Shown here: positions 56,899 to 64,000 of the stretch, piece after piece
Layout of the letters: every line of letters begins with the position of its first letter
How positions within the stretch are numbered: the stretch's first letter is position 1
Source of the DNA: Modicisalibacter radicis
GTDB lineage: Bacteria; Pseudomonadota; Gammaproteobacteria; Pseudomonadales; Halomonadaceae
Direction: 5' to 3'
DNA: 64,000 bases
Assembly (NCBI RefSeq): GCF_900961225.1
Contig: NZ_CAAHFN010000054.1
Location: 310,001 to 374,000 of the forward strand
Translations under genes and position numbers: made by a program
Notes under the pieces: model-generated
Databases searched by the model: none
The model's input: the letters and a program-made list of their open reading frames with translations, nothing else
Told to the model about the DNA's origin: nothing

Positions 56899-57090
56899 AA
56901 AGTAAAAGCCCGGCCTGCAAAAGCAGGCCGGGCTTCAACCAGCGATGGGTATCCTTATCGCGCCAAGCGGATATCCTATCCGCACATCCATGGTACCCGC
57001 CGAGCTTTCCATGCTCGTTCTTCCTTGCAAGCGATCCTTGCTCTGCATCGACACCACAGTGTCACGTCTTGGCGGCGCAAAACTTAACGC
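56899..57090 (-). ncRNA. Probable CsrB/RsmZ-type CsrA-sequestering small RNA
   Basis: The minus strand carries at least six GGA motifs in about 130 nt, four in the CsrA-site form CANGGA: CAAGGATC (about 57040), CAAGGAAG (about 57027), CATGGAAA (about 57012) and CATGGATG (about 56992). GCGGATAGGATATCCGC and GATAAGGATACC follow. Several lie in hairpin loops: GAGC-ATGGAAA-GCTC (57017-57003) and GCGAT-AAGGATACCC-ATCGC. The unit ends in a 13-bp perfect stem (56906-56935, loop TTTT) followed by TTTTACTTTT, an intrinsic terminator on this strand. No protein frame fits. The 5' end and promoter are not resolved. Such RNAs titrate CsrA/RsmA, usually under GacA control. Confidence 0.72.
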
Positions 57091-57402
57091 ACGTTATCGA
57101 ACTGGGAATTTAGCAAACGAACGGCCCGCACTGCCGACGCTGAAAGGGCCGTGTCCGGGTAACGAGTAGCAGAGTCCGGAGCGTGGCCTGCCCGCTCTCG
57201 GGCAGCGCCTCGCGCTCGGGTTTCGAGGGCAGCATCGGCGTGGTCGCGCTGGACGACCTGGATGCACAAGCGGCCGCCAGCGCGGTGAAGGCATGCGCGC
57301 ACCAACTCGCCGACCTGTTGGTATGAGCCGTCAGCGCCGCTGACGACGACCCACCGCGTCACGCTTGACGCCGTCATTGGCAAGCTCCTAGCATCACTAT
57401 GA

Positions 57403-57418
57403 AGTTTCAAATGAAACT
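57403..57418. promoter_or_regulatory. Palindromic operator upstream of hmgA
   Basis: AGTTTCA-AA-TGAAACT is a perfect 16-bp palindrome, 50 bp before the hmgA start. The position and AT-rich palindrome suit an IclR-type repressor such as HmgR, but no such regulator gene is adjacent. Confidence 0.6.
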
Positions 57419-57467
57419 AAATGATGGCGTGGTCGTGTCTTGCCCGTGTCGATGACGAGGAATGCTC

Positions 57468-58775
57468 ATGAACAACAAACCGGAATACTTAAGCGGGTTC
57501 CGCAACCATCATGCCAGCGAGGCCCTGCCCGGGGCGCTGCCGGAGGGCCAGAACTCGCCCCAGCGCTGCCCCTACGGGCTGTATGCCGAACAACTCACCG
57601 GCTCGGCGTTCACCGCACCGCGCAGTCACAACCTGCGCAGCTGGTTGTATCGCATCCGCCCCTCGGTGGCGCAGAGCGCCTATCGTCCGCTCGAGGCGGG
57701 TCAATGGGACACGGCACCACCGCGCGAGCCGGCCGCCGATCCCAACCAGATGCGCTGGGATCCACGCCCGTTGCCCGATGCGCCCACCGACTTCATCGAC
57801 GGGCTGATGACGATCGCCGTCAATGGCGACGCCACGGCACAGGCCGGCTGCGGCGTGCACGTCTACGCCTTCAACCGCGACATGACCGAGCGCTTCTGCT
57901 ACGACGCCGACGGCGAGCTGCTGATCGTGCCCCAGCAGGGCACCCTCTCCCTGCGGACCGAGCTGGGCGTGCTGGAGGTGGATTCGGGTGAGATCGCCGT
58001 CATCCCGCGCGGGATCAAGTTCCAGGTCCGGCTCGCCGGCGGTGCCGATGCGGCCCGCGGTTATGTCTGCGAGAACTACGCCAGCCCCTTCGAGCTGCCC
58101 GGCCTGGGGCCGATCGGCGCCAACGGGCTGGCCAACCCGCGTGACTTCCTGAGCCCGGTGGCCCGCTACGAGGACGTGACCGGCGAGTTCGAGCTCATCG
58201 CCAAGTTCTCGGGCCGGCTGTGGGCAACCCGGCTCGACCATTCGCCGCTGGACGTGGTGGCCTGGCACGGCAATTACGCGCCCTACAAGTACGACCTGGC
58301 GCGCTTCAACACCATCAACACGGTCAGCTTCGACCATCCCGATCCGTCGATCTTCACCGTGCTGACCTCGGCCTCCGACACGCCGGGAATGGCCAACATC
58401 GACTTCGTGATCTTCCCGCCGCGCTGGATGGTCGCCGAGCACACCTTCCGTCCGCCCTATTTCCATCGCAATTTGATGAGCGAGTTCATGGGCCTGATCC
58501 ACGGCGAGTACGACGCCAAGGCGGAAGGCTTCCTGCCCGGCGGGGCCAGCCTGCACAACAGCATGTCGCCCCACGGCCCCGACGCGGAGACCTTCGAGAA
58601 GGCGACGACCGCCGAGCTGGCCCCGCAGCGCCTGAGCGACACCCTGGCCTTCATGTTCGAAAGCCGCTACGTGTACCAGCCGACCCCGGCCGCCCTGGAC
58701 GCCGACTTCCGCCAGCGCGACTACGTCGATGTCTGGGCGGGGCTGCGCTCGCACTTCACCCCCGACCAGCGCTGA
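57468..58775 (+). CDS. hmgA: Homogentisate 1,2-dioxygenase
   Basis: This 435-residue non-haem iron enzyme opens the ring of homogentisate to maleylacetoacetate in tyrosine/phenylalanine breakdown. Family blocks are [19 protein letters not shown] at the start, [22 protein letters not shown], and the iron-ligand region [17 protein letters not shown]...[16 protein letters not shown] near the end is typical. The ATG at 57468 has GAGG 7 bp upstream; an ATG 6 bp earlier is less well placed. First gene of hmgA-fahA-maiA. Confidence 0.96.
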   Translation: MNNKPEYLSGFRNHHASEALPGALPEGQNSPQRCPYGLYAEQLTGSAFTAPRSHNLRSWLYRIRPSVAQSAYRPLEAGQWDTAPPREPAADPNQMRWDPRPLPDAPTDFIDGLMTIAVNGDATAQAGCGVHVYAFNRDMTERFCYDADGELLIVPQQGTLSLRTELGVLEVDSGEIAVIPRGIKFQVRLAGGADAARGYVCENYASPFELPGLGPIGANGLANPRDFLSPVARYEDVTGEFELIAKFSGRLWATRLDHSPLDVVAWHGNYAPYKYDLARFNTINTVSFDHPDPSIFTVLTSASDTPGMANIDFVIFPPRWMVAEHTFRPPYFHRNLMSEFMGLIHGEYDAKAEGFLPGGASLHNSMSPHGPDAETFEKATTAELAPQRLSDTLAFMFESRYVYQPTPAALDADFRQRDYVDVWAGLRSHFTPDQR

Positions 58776-58809
58776 TGACCGATCTTCCGATTACAACAAG
58801 GACGAATCA

Positions 58810-59829
58810 ATGAAACTCGCCACACTCAACCAGGGTCGCGACGGCCAGCTGATCGTGGTCTCCCGCGACCTGACCCGCGCCGTGCGCGTGCCGCAGATCG
58901 CCGCCACCCTGCAGCAGGCCATCGAGGCATGGGAAACCCTCGCCCCGCGCCTCGAGACGGTCTATGCCGAACTCAACGACGGCCAGGCCACCGACGCCGT
59001 CGCCCTCGACATGGCGGCGCTGCACTCGCCGCTGCCGCGGACCTACCAATGGGCCGACGGTTCGGCCTACCTGAATCACGTCCAGCTGGTACGCCAGGCG
59101 CGCGGCGCCGAGATGCCCGAGACGTTCTGGAGCGACCCGCTGATGTACCAGGGCGGCGGCGACCGTTTCCTGGCGCCGACCGCGGATATCGAGGCGGTCA
59201 GCGAGGAGCACGGCATCGATCTGGAGGGTGAGCTCGCGGTGATCGTCGACGACGTGCCGATGGCGGTCTCGCCCGAGCGGGCCGCCGAGCACATCAAGCT
59301 CGTCATGCTGGTCAACGACGTCAGCCTGCGCGGGCTGATTCCCGGCGAGCTGGCCAAGGGCTTCGGCTTCTTCCAGTCCAAGCCGGCATCAAGCTTCTCG
59401 CCGATCGCCGTGACCCCCGACGAGCTGGGCGACGCCTGGCGCGACGGCCGGGTCCACCTGCCGCTGACCGTGCATCTCAACGGCGAGAAATTCGGCGAGC
59501 CCGAGGCCGGCCCCGACATGATCTTCGGCTTTCCGCAACTGGTCGCCCACGCCGCCAGGACGCGCCAGCTGGGCGCCGGGGCGATCATCGGCTCGGGCAC
59601 CGTCTCCAATCCCGGCGCCGACGGCGGCCCCGGCAAGCCCGTCGCCGATGGCGGGGTCGGCTACAGCTGCCTGGCCGAGGTACGCATGGTCGAAAAGATC
59701 CTGCATGGTGAGATCAAGACGCCCTTCCTGCGCTTCGGCGACCGGGTGCGTATCGAGATGTTCGACCGCCAGGGCGACAGCATCTTCGGCGCCATCGACC
59801 AGCGGGTCGTCCAGCGCCCGGCGCAGTGA
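58810..59829 (+). CDS. fahA: Fumarylacetoacetase
   Basis: This 339-residue FAH-fold enzyme performs the last pathway step, giving fumarate and acetoacetate. Key stretches: TYQWADGSAYLNHV, GIDLEGELAVIVDDVP (Mg-binding acids), LRGLIPGELAKGFGFFQSKPASSFSPIAV and IIGSGTVSN. It is the bacterial FAH subfamily of this length rather than the 420-residue animal-type enzyme. The start at 58810 lies 34 bp after hmgA. Confidence 0.92.
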   Translation: MKLATLNQGRDGQLIVVSRDLTRAVRVPQIAATLQQAIEAWETLAPRLETVYAELNDGQATDAVALDMAALHSPLPRTYQWADGSAYLNHVQLVRQARGAEMPETFWSDPLMYQGGGDRFLAPTADIEAVSEEHGIDLEGELAVIVDDVPMAVSPERAAEHIKLVMLVNDVSLRGLIPGELAKGFGFFQSKPASSFSPIAVTPDELGDAWRDGRVHLPLTVHLNGEKFGEPEAGPDMIFGFPQLVAHAARTRQLGAGAIIGSGTVSNPGADGGPGKPVADGGVGYSCLAEVRMVEKILHGEIKTPFLRFGDRVRIEMFDRQGDSIFGAIDQRVVQRPAQ

Positions 59830-59841
59830 GCGGAGGGCCCG

Positions 59842-60483
59842 ATGAAACTCTACGGTTACTTTCGCTCCTCGGCGGCCTACCGGGTACGCATCGCGCTCAA
59901 TCTCAAGGGGCTCGACTACGCCCTGGTCGCGGTCAACCTGGTCGACGGCGAACAGCACGGCGGGGACAACCTCGCCCGCAACCCCCAGGGCCTGGTGCCG
60001 ACGCTCGAGACCGATAATGGCACGCTGTTGGCCCAGTCGCTGGCGATCTGCGAGTACCTCGACGAGCATCACCCCGAGCCACCGCTGCTGCCCGCGGACA
60101 CCGAGGCGCGCGCCCGGGTACGCGCACTGGCCCAGGCGATCGCCTGCGAGATCCACCCGCTCAACAACCTCAGGGTGCTCGAGTACCTGACCGGTGAGCT
60201 GGGTCTCGACGAGACCGCCAAGCATGGCTGGTACCGGCACTGGATTAGCGAGGGCTTCGAGGCGCTGGAGGCACTGCTCGCGGACTCCCCGGCCACCGGC
60301 GCGTTCTGCCACGGCGACACGCCAACCCTGGCCGATGCCTGCCTGGTGCCGCAGGTCTTCAACGCCCGGCGCTTCGAGTGCGACCTGAGCGCCTACCCCA
60401 CGCTCCGGCGCATCGCCGCGCACTGCGACACGCTGGATGCCTTCCAGCGCGCCGCCCCCGCCGCCCAGCCGGATGCCAGTTGA
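59842..60483 (+). CDS. maiA: Maleylacetoacetate isomerase (zeta-class GST)
   Basis: This 213-residue zeta GST isomerises maleylacetoacetate to fumarylacetoacetate with glutathione. The active-site start is YFRSSAAYRVRIALNLKGL, with Ala where zeta enzymes often have Cys (SSCSxRVR); many bacterial homologues carry this change. GSH-binding QSLAICEYLDE and the C-terminal domain DTPTLADACLVPQVFNARRF follow. GGAGGG precedes the ATG. It lies 12 bp after fahA, closing the operon. Confidence 0.94.
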   Translation: MKLYGYFRSSAAYRVRIALNLKGLDYALVAVNLVDGEQHGGDNLARNPQGLVPTLETDNGTLLAQSLAICEYLDEHHPEPPLLPADTEARARVRALAQAIACEIHPLNNLRVLEYLTGELGLDETAKHGWYRHWISEGFEALEALLADSPATGAFCHGDTPTLADACLVPQVFNARRFECDLSAYPTLRRIAAHCDTLDAFQRAAPAAQPDAS

Positions 60484-60838
60484 GGTTACTGGCGGATCCT
60501 CGAAAAGGTGCTACAGGGACGCACTCGTCCGTGCAGGACGCCTCTGAATGACGACCCTCGGGCCTGGCTTACGAGAAGTGATTTCAGGGGGAAGGTCTAA
60601 CTGGTGCCGGCGAGTGGATTCGAACCACCGACCTACGCATTACGAATTTTTTGTTCCGTAATTTTACACTAGCCCATGGGCTTTGCTAGAGGTCTATAAC
60701 CGTCTATTATTTCAGGGATTTCCCGACTCTTGAGTTTGCTGGGCATCCACGCGAATAAATCGAATTTGCTGCCATTCCTATACCCGGCATATACCCAAGC
60801 GGAACCACTCACTCTTTCCCTGCCCCGGAGGCTCCGCC
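60484..60838. other. Gap holding the left end of the integrative element
   Basis: These 355 bases contain the tRNA-Thr 3' fragment (60602-60646). 60647-60838 is AT-richer than the sequence to its left and must carry the integrase promoter. I see no gene and no clear -35/-10. Confidence 0.5.
60602..60646 (-). other. attL: 3' fragment of tRNA-Thr(CGU)
   Basis: The minus strand reads TTCGTAATGC, then the variable region, the T-arm GGTGGTTCGAATCCACT and acceptor end CGCCGGCACCA. It includes the CGT anticodon and CCA but lacks the 5' half; 60647 onward does not complete a tRNA. This is the duplicated target left when an element integrates at the 3' end of a tRNA gene, with the integrase 193 bp to the right. 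Confidence 0.85.
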
Positions 60839-62194
60839 ATGCCACGTATCAACTTCACGAAGAAGGCTATTGATAGCCTTCCTATTCCGCCCGATGGCAG
60901 GCGAGCAACCTACACCGACAACAAGGTCCAGGGGCTTGAGTTGCGGGTGACCTCCAAGGGCACCAAGACGTTCAGCTGCCAACGATGGATCAAGGCCACT
61001 GGTCGACCGGAGCGAGTGACCTTGGGTCGCTACCCCGGGATGACCATAGAGCAGGCACGAAAGCACGCCCTCCAGGTGAGCAGTGCTATCGCTGATGGAA
61101 ATAATCCCGCCGAGGTACAACGGCAGCTCAGAGGGGAACCCACTTTCGAGGACTTGTTCGCCGACTACATGAAGCGACACTCGATACCCAGGAAGCGGAC
61201 ATGGAGAGAGGACCAACGCAACTATGACCGTCACCTGGCGCCTACTCTGGGTCGCCGGAAGCTATCCAGCCTGGCCCGGAAGGATTTTGCCCAAGTGCAT
61301 AGCGCGATCAGCAAAACGGCCCCGGCGCATGCCAACAAGGTTCTCGCTCTATGTTCTGTCGTTTTCAGCTGGGCGATCGGCGCGGGGGTGTGGGACGGGC
61401 AGAATCCGGCAGCCAGTATCAAGAAAAACCAAGTGAGGAGCCGGGACCGGTTTCTTCAGCATCATGAACTCCCCCGGTTCTTCCAATCTCTGGCGGCCGA
61501 ACCATCCGACACCGCGCGGGATTTCTTCTTGGCCTGTCTGCTGACCGGCGCCCGGCGCGCCAATGTGCTGGCCATGCGCTGGGACCAGCTCGACCTGGGC
61601 GAAGGAGTCTGGCGAATTCCTGACACAAAGAACGGAGAGCCTCAGCTGGTTACCCTGGCCAGCCAGTTGGTGAGCGTTCTCGAAGGGCGGTGGCAATCTG
61701 CCAGTAGCCCTTGGGTCTTCCCCGGTTCCGGCAAGACCGGGCACTACCAGGAACCTCGAAAAGGGTGGGAGCGCATCCTGGCAAGGGCACAGGCACTGGG
61801 AATCGTAAAGGCACTGGCTACCGCCGAAGCTTGGGAGGACAGCTTGGTCAATGAAGCGGCAGAACTAGCCTTGACCCGTCCCCACCATGTTCAGCAGCGC
61901 TACACCGTCGAGATCGAACGCCATGGCCTCGATCCTGAGTCATTCGCCCTTGCCAACCTGAGAATCCATGACCTCCGCCGCACACTGGGCAGTTGGCAAG
62001 CCAGGCATGGGGCGTCCCTGGCGATCATCGGGAAGTCGCTCAACCACAAGAGCGTCCAGTCCACAGCCATATACGCTCGTCTGGATATCGACCCAGTACG
62101 AGATAGCGTGACGAGAGCGGTGGATAATCTATTGGCAGCAGGTGGGCTTTCAGAGCTGGGCGAAGTGGTCCCCTTCGACCGTAGTAGATCGTGA
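60839..62194 (+). CDS. int: P4-type tyrosine integrase
   Basis: This 451-residue site-specific recombinase has an N-terminal arm-binding domain (DUF4102-like, GLELRVTSKGTKTFSCQRW), a core-binding domain (about 100-190) and a catalytic domain with Arg239 (GARRAN), Lys264, His377 and Arg380 (HDLRR), His403 (HKS) and Tyr412. About 50 extra residues (about 318-370) precede the HDLRR box, which many P4-type enzymes also show. It lies next to the tRNA-Thr fragment, as expected for the enzyme that made it. Confidence 0.95.
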   Translation: MPRINFTKKAIDSLPIPPDGRRATYTDNKVQGLELRVTSKGTKTFSCQRWIKATGRPERVTLGRYPGMTIEQARKHALQVSSAIADGNNPAEVQRQLRGEPTFEDLFADYMKRHSIPRKRTWREDQRNYDRHLAPTLGRRKLSSLARKDFAQVHSAISKTAPAHANKVLALCSVVFSWAIGAGVWDGQNPAASIKKNQVRSRDRFLQHHELPRFFQSLAAEPSDTARDFFLACLLTGARRANVLAMRWDQLDLGEGVWRIPDTKNGEPQLVTLASQLVSVLEGRWQSASSPWVFPGSGKTGHYQEPRKGWERILARAQALGIVKALATAEAWEDSLVNEAAELALTRPHHVQQRYTVEIERHGLDPESFALANLRIHDLRRTLGSWQARHGASLAIIGKSLNHKSVQSTAIYARLDIDPVRDSVTRAVDNLLAAGGLSELGEVVPFDRSRS

Positions 62195-62230
62195 CTCGAT
62201 GAGCTGTTTTCCGGGTCCCGTGCAAAACAT

Positions 62231-62348
62231 CGTGTCCATTGTGTCTTGTGTCCTTAACATCCACAACCAACTGAATTTTATTAAAAAATCATCAGGACAC
62301 AAAATTCAATAAGAGCTGACACAAATCGCCAAGACACAACTCGTGTCC
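62231..62348. repeat. Cluster of seven TTGTGTC-type repeats in both orientations
   Basis: Forward copies: CGTGTCC (62231-62237), TTGTGTCT (62239-62246), TTGTGTCC (62246-62253), CGTGTCC (62342-62348). Inverted copies: GGACACAA (62295-62302), TGACACAA (62317-62324), AGACACAA (62332-62339). They flank an A/T-rich core. They could be integrase arm or excisionase sites, an operator array, or iterons. Confidence 0.7.
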
Positions 62349-62472
62349 GGCTCCACTGGGTTGATCGGCTCTCTCCGACGCGGTGGGATACCCAGCACAA
62401 GCCTACGAGTTGCCGCGCCCTGCCCCGCTGCCTTTGGTGACCTAGCAAGGGCCGGGGAGAACACCTACACTT

Positions 62473-62493
62473 GTTATCTGTTATCCAGTTATC
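62473..62493 (+). repeat. Three GTTATC direct repeats before the antitoxin gene
   Basis: GTTATC occurs at 62473, 62480 and 62488, spaced 7 and 8 bp, ending 18 bp before the antitoxin start. Likely an operator array for autorepression. Confidence 0.5.
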
Positions 62494-62511
62494 TATTAAA
62501 TGGGAGCCATG

Positions 62512-62973
62512 ATGGGCACCATGATCGATATAGACCACAGGACTCTGGCACGGCTCGCTGACGAACAGTCCATGCAGAACACCATCATCATCGGGCAGCC
62601 TGGGGGCTGGTCCGTCGAAGTCGACTTGAACGGAACTCGTGGTCGTCTGGTATCGAAGCGCGGCAGCCCTCGAATATTCGGGCGATTCGAGACGCTGGCA
62701 GGGTATCTCAAGCGAGTCGGTATCGAGCATTTCAGTGTCGACACCGAACACTATGAGCCGGCCCCTGCCCGCAAACGTCCCGATGCTGCCAGCCGCATGG
62801 CCCGCACCCACGAAGCTGCCGAACATGACGCCTGGTTTCGCCAGCGGGTGGAAGAGGCGACCGGGGAAGCCGACCAGCCCGATGCCGAGTGGGTGGACAG
62901 CGCCACGGTTATGGAGCGAGTGCGTCAGCGGATAAGGAGCAACCACGGGCAGCGGGGCAAGAATGCGCGTTAG
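62512..62973 (+). CDS. Probable antitoxin of a ParE/RelE-type module
   Basis: This 153-residue protein overlaps the toxin gene by 11 bp, the order and coupling of type II antitoxins. The ATG at 62512 is chosen for GGGAG 5 bp upstream; an ATG at 62500 lacks a site. The N-terminal half (NTIIIGQPGGWSVEVDLNGTRGRLVSKRG...FETLAGYLKRVGIEHFSVD) is a compact domain I do not match to CopG, PHD or Xre families. The C-terminal half is charged and helical (ARTHEAAEHDAWFRQRVEEA, WVDSATVMERVRQRIRS), suiting toxin binding. The assignment rests mainly on context. Confidence 0.65.
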   Translation: MGTMIDIDHRTLARLADEQSMQNTIIIGQPGGWSVEVDLNGTRGRLVSKRGSPRIFGRFETLAGYLKRVGIEHFSVDTEHYEPAPARKRPDAASRMARTHEAAEHDAWFRQRVEEATGEADQPDAEWVDSATVMERVRQRIRSNHGQRGKNAR

Positions 62974-63247
62974 ATGGCTGGCTCGCGCCCTACGAGATCT
63001 TGAGGCAATCGCCGACTACATCGCCGAGGATAATCCCGGTGCCGCGTTGCGCATGGTCGATCGAGTGGAGTCATGTACTGAGGGACTGGCGGACTCTCCC
63101 CATCGGGGACGGGCCGGCAGGGTCGATGGAACCCGAGAGCTGGTGGTAACCGGCACGCCCTACCTGGTGATCTATCGAGTCACGACCAGCACTGTGGACG
63201 TGCTACGTGTGCTTCACGGTGCGCAACAGTGGCCGCCTGTCGAATAA
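62963..63247 (+). CDS. RelE/ParE-family toxin
   Basis: This 94-residue protein has the ParE/RelE fold pattern: RVRWLARALRDLEAIADYIAEDNPGAALRMVDRVES, LADSPHRGRAGRVDGTRELVV and YLVIYRVTTSTVDVLRVLHGAQQWP. ParE members poison gyrase and RelE members cut mRNA; the GTRELVVTGTPYLVIYRV segment is closer to ParE. The antitoxin gene lies just upstream with an 11-bp overlap. Such modules stabilise integrated elements. Confidence 0.88.
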   Translation: MRVRWLARALRDLEAIADYIAEDNPGAALRMVDRVESCTEGLADSPHRGRAGRVDGTRELVVTGTPYLVIYRVTTSTVDVLRVLHGAQQWPPVE

Positions 63248-63274
63248 GAGAGTGGGCATTGCCCTGAAGTGACT

Positions 63275-64000
63275 ATGACCTACCCAAGCTCGATGCGTAT
63301 ACATGGGACTCCCTTCTATCCTCTGACTCATGATTTAGAGGAGGTGCAGGACCACTTATCGGAATTCTTCCTTTATGAAGACTACGCCTACCTTGTCGAT
63401 CAAGCGCTGTCTCTATTAGCAAGGATTCGGGATGAAGTGCTCCCGGAAACTCCTGTCAGTCCTCTCCAAGATCTGACAGGTATAAATAGACTCACTGTAA
63501 AAACGGAGGAACAAGGACTCACCCTAGAAACGACAAAGCAGAGTGACGCTGAGCTGGAAAAGCTGCTTTTCGCCATTCACAGAAATAGCCATATCCGTCT
63601 TTTGGTTGAAGCGCGTGGGTATGCAATTCACTCTGCCATACGAAGCCAGATCGGAGGCATTGACCATCTAGCTGATGACATTCTCGTCTATCTTTTCTCC
63701 GCGGTTAAGGCGTCACAGACGCTTATGGAGCTCGGAAATTGGATGCATGATGTAGAGGCGGATCTATTTGAAAGGCAGGGTGCCGGGACCCTAGAAGGCG
63801 CGGGTGAGCGATTAGCCGATACACGAGAAAATTACCGCGAAGTTTACTCCACTCTCATCAATGAACTCAGGAGTGAAAATTTACGCGGCGAGATTGATAC
63901 TGCAATTCAATCATCAATATTCTTGAGCGAGGCAAATAATTCAAGGCTTCTCGCCTCCGTCTATCCTTCGCTCGATGAGGCACGGCGTCAGAAAGAGTCT
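63275..64000 (+). CDS. Unrecognised gene of the integrative element, 3' end beyond the window
   Basis: The frame starts at ATG 63275 and is open to the last base (242 codons). It reads MTYPSSMRIHGTPFYPLTHDLEEVQDH..., with long, largely helical, Leu/Glu-rich stretches (LVDQALSLLARIRDEVLP; IGGIDHLADDILVYLFSAVKASQTLMELGNWMHD). No signal, TM segment or catalytic motif is evident. Base composition is much lower in G+C than the chromosome (25 of 60 bases in 63841-63900), which marks foreign origin. It starts 27 bp after the toxin. I do not recognise the family. Cargo functions such as defence are possible but unsupported. Confidence 0.6.
   Translation, partial: MTYPSSMRIHGTPFYPLTHDLEEVQDHLSEFFLYEDYAYLVDQALSLLARIRDEVLPETPVSPLQDLTGINRLTVKTEEQGLTLETTKQSDAELEKLLFAIHRNSHIRLLVEARGYAIHSAIRSQIGGIDHLADDILVYLFSAVKASQTLMELGNWMHDVEADLFERQGAGTLEGAGERLADTRENYREVYSTLINELRSENLRGEIDTAIQSSIFLSEANNSRLLASVYPSLDEARRQKES

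Larger units (their letters stand above)
56826..57467. other. Long non-coding interval before the homogentisate operon
   Basis: These 642 bases hold the probable CsrB-like RNA (56899-57090) and the hmgA operator (57403-57418). Between them (about 57144-57326, plus strand) is an open stretch without a start codon that might be a regulator remnant. Otherwise no gene is seen. Confidence 0.5.
62195..62511. other. Gap between integrase and toxin-antitoxin genes
   Basis: These 317 bases have no gene. They contain the TTGTGTC repeat cluster (62231-62348), an AT-rich centre with inverted TGAATTTT...AAAATTCA (62272-62308), and three GTTATC repeats just before the antitoxin start. Confidence 0.6.

Noticed and set aside
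57144..57326. Plus-strand open stretch with a protein-like end (GSIGVVALDDLDAQAAASAVKACAHQLADLL)
   Set aside because: It has no start codon with a ribosome site, is only about 60 codons, and its resemblance to an IclR-type C-terminus is weak. It could be a regulator remnant but is not called.
56899..57410. A 108-codon minus-strand protein frame near 57084-57410
   Set aside because: Its composition is unlike a protein of this genome and has no ribosome site. The structured GGA-rich RNA is the better explanation of the minus-strand terminator.
60602..60646. A functional tRNA-Thr gene at the integrase border
   Set aside because: Only the part from the anticodon loop to CCA is present. The sequence to its right does not provide the D-arm and 5' acceptor strand.
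62272..62308. TGAATTTT...AAAATTCA inverted repeat as integrase terminator
   Set aside because: The 21-nt loop and AT-only stem are poor for an intrinsic terminator, and no T-run follows. It is treated as part of the repeat region.

Overview
The window is high-GC DNA, read as about two-thirds G+C on the chromosomal part. It looks like a halophilic gammaproteobacterium of the Halomonadaceae (Halomonas, Salinicola, Chromohalobacter type). The main clues are a stand-alone ectoine hydroxylase (ectD), cytochrome bd with its CydDC exporter, tRNA(Met) cytidine acetyltransferase (tmcA, a gammaproteobacterial gene), a polA/DUF2782/kinase block, biosynthetic speA, and TRAP uptake systems under sigma-54 control. 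Strain and species are not determined.

Layout. 1-1302: end of an opine-oxidase-like flavoprotein subunit and an amino-acid-type ABC binding protein. 1467-5675: a dctD/dctB-like two-component pair in one operon with two small lipoproteins. 5983-8537: GntP permease and glycerate kinase. 8690-11161: Dps, a DJ-1/PfpI protein and an App1-like phosphatase. 11178-12692: a PepD-type dipeptidase. 12907-19492: a small membrane protein, cydB, cydA, cydC and cydD, with FNR/ANR-like boxes before cydA and cydD. 19607-21829: tmcA. 21877-25607: a three-subunit molybdenum hydroxylase of the paoABC type, in which the FAD and molybdenum subunits share one uninterrupted frame. 25730-29239: an EmrAB-like efflux pair with a divergent TetR regulator. 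29841-34605: TRAP dctPQM and its PAS/sigma-54 activator, with a complete enhancer-type control region between them. 34765-36313: XdhC and a MocA-like cytidylyltransferase, probably serving the molybdenum enzyme 9 kb away. 36335-39510: ankyrin protein, aldo/keto reductase, a relic of the polA 3' end, and a nuclease/YbhN chimera. 39736-44385: a manganese ABC transporter (mnt) with mntR. 44508-50943: polA, a DUF2782 protein, a homoserine-kinase-like protein and speA. 51168-56825: FAH-family hydrolase, ectD, chrA, a retropepsin-like protein, a Crp/Fnr regulator and hypotheticals. 56899-57090: a probable CsrB/RsmZ-type small RNA. 57468-60483: hmgA-fahA-maiA for homogentisate catabolism.

From 60602 a horizontally acquired element begins. 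Its left end is a 45-bp copy of the 3' part of a tRNA-Thr(CGU) gene. It then carries a P4-type tyrosine integrase, a cluster of TTGTGTC repeats, a toxin-antitoxin pair and an AT-richer unrecognised gene that runs off the right edge. The intact tRNA-Thr should lie at the other end of the element, outside the window.

Regulation is unusually legible. Candidate sites are visible for FNR/ANR (cyd), MntR (mnt), TetR (emr), an IclR-type regulator (hmgA), and sigma-54/IHF/activator (TRAP). The strongest candidates for undescribed or atypical biology are the CsrA-sequestering RNA, the fused Mo-enzyme subunits, the nuclease/YbhN deletion chimera, the winged-helix tails on both Mn permeases, the hairpin over the tmcA start, and the repeat cluster and cargo of the tRNA-Thr element.
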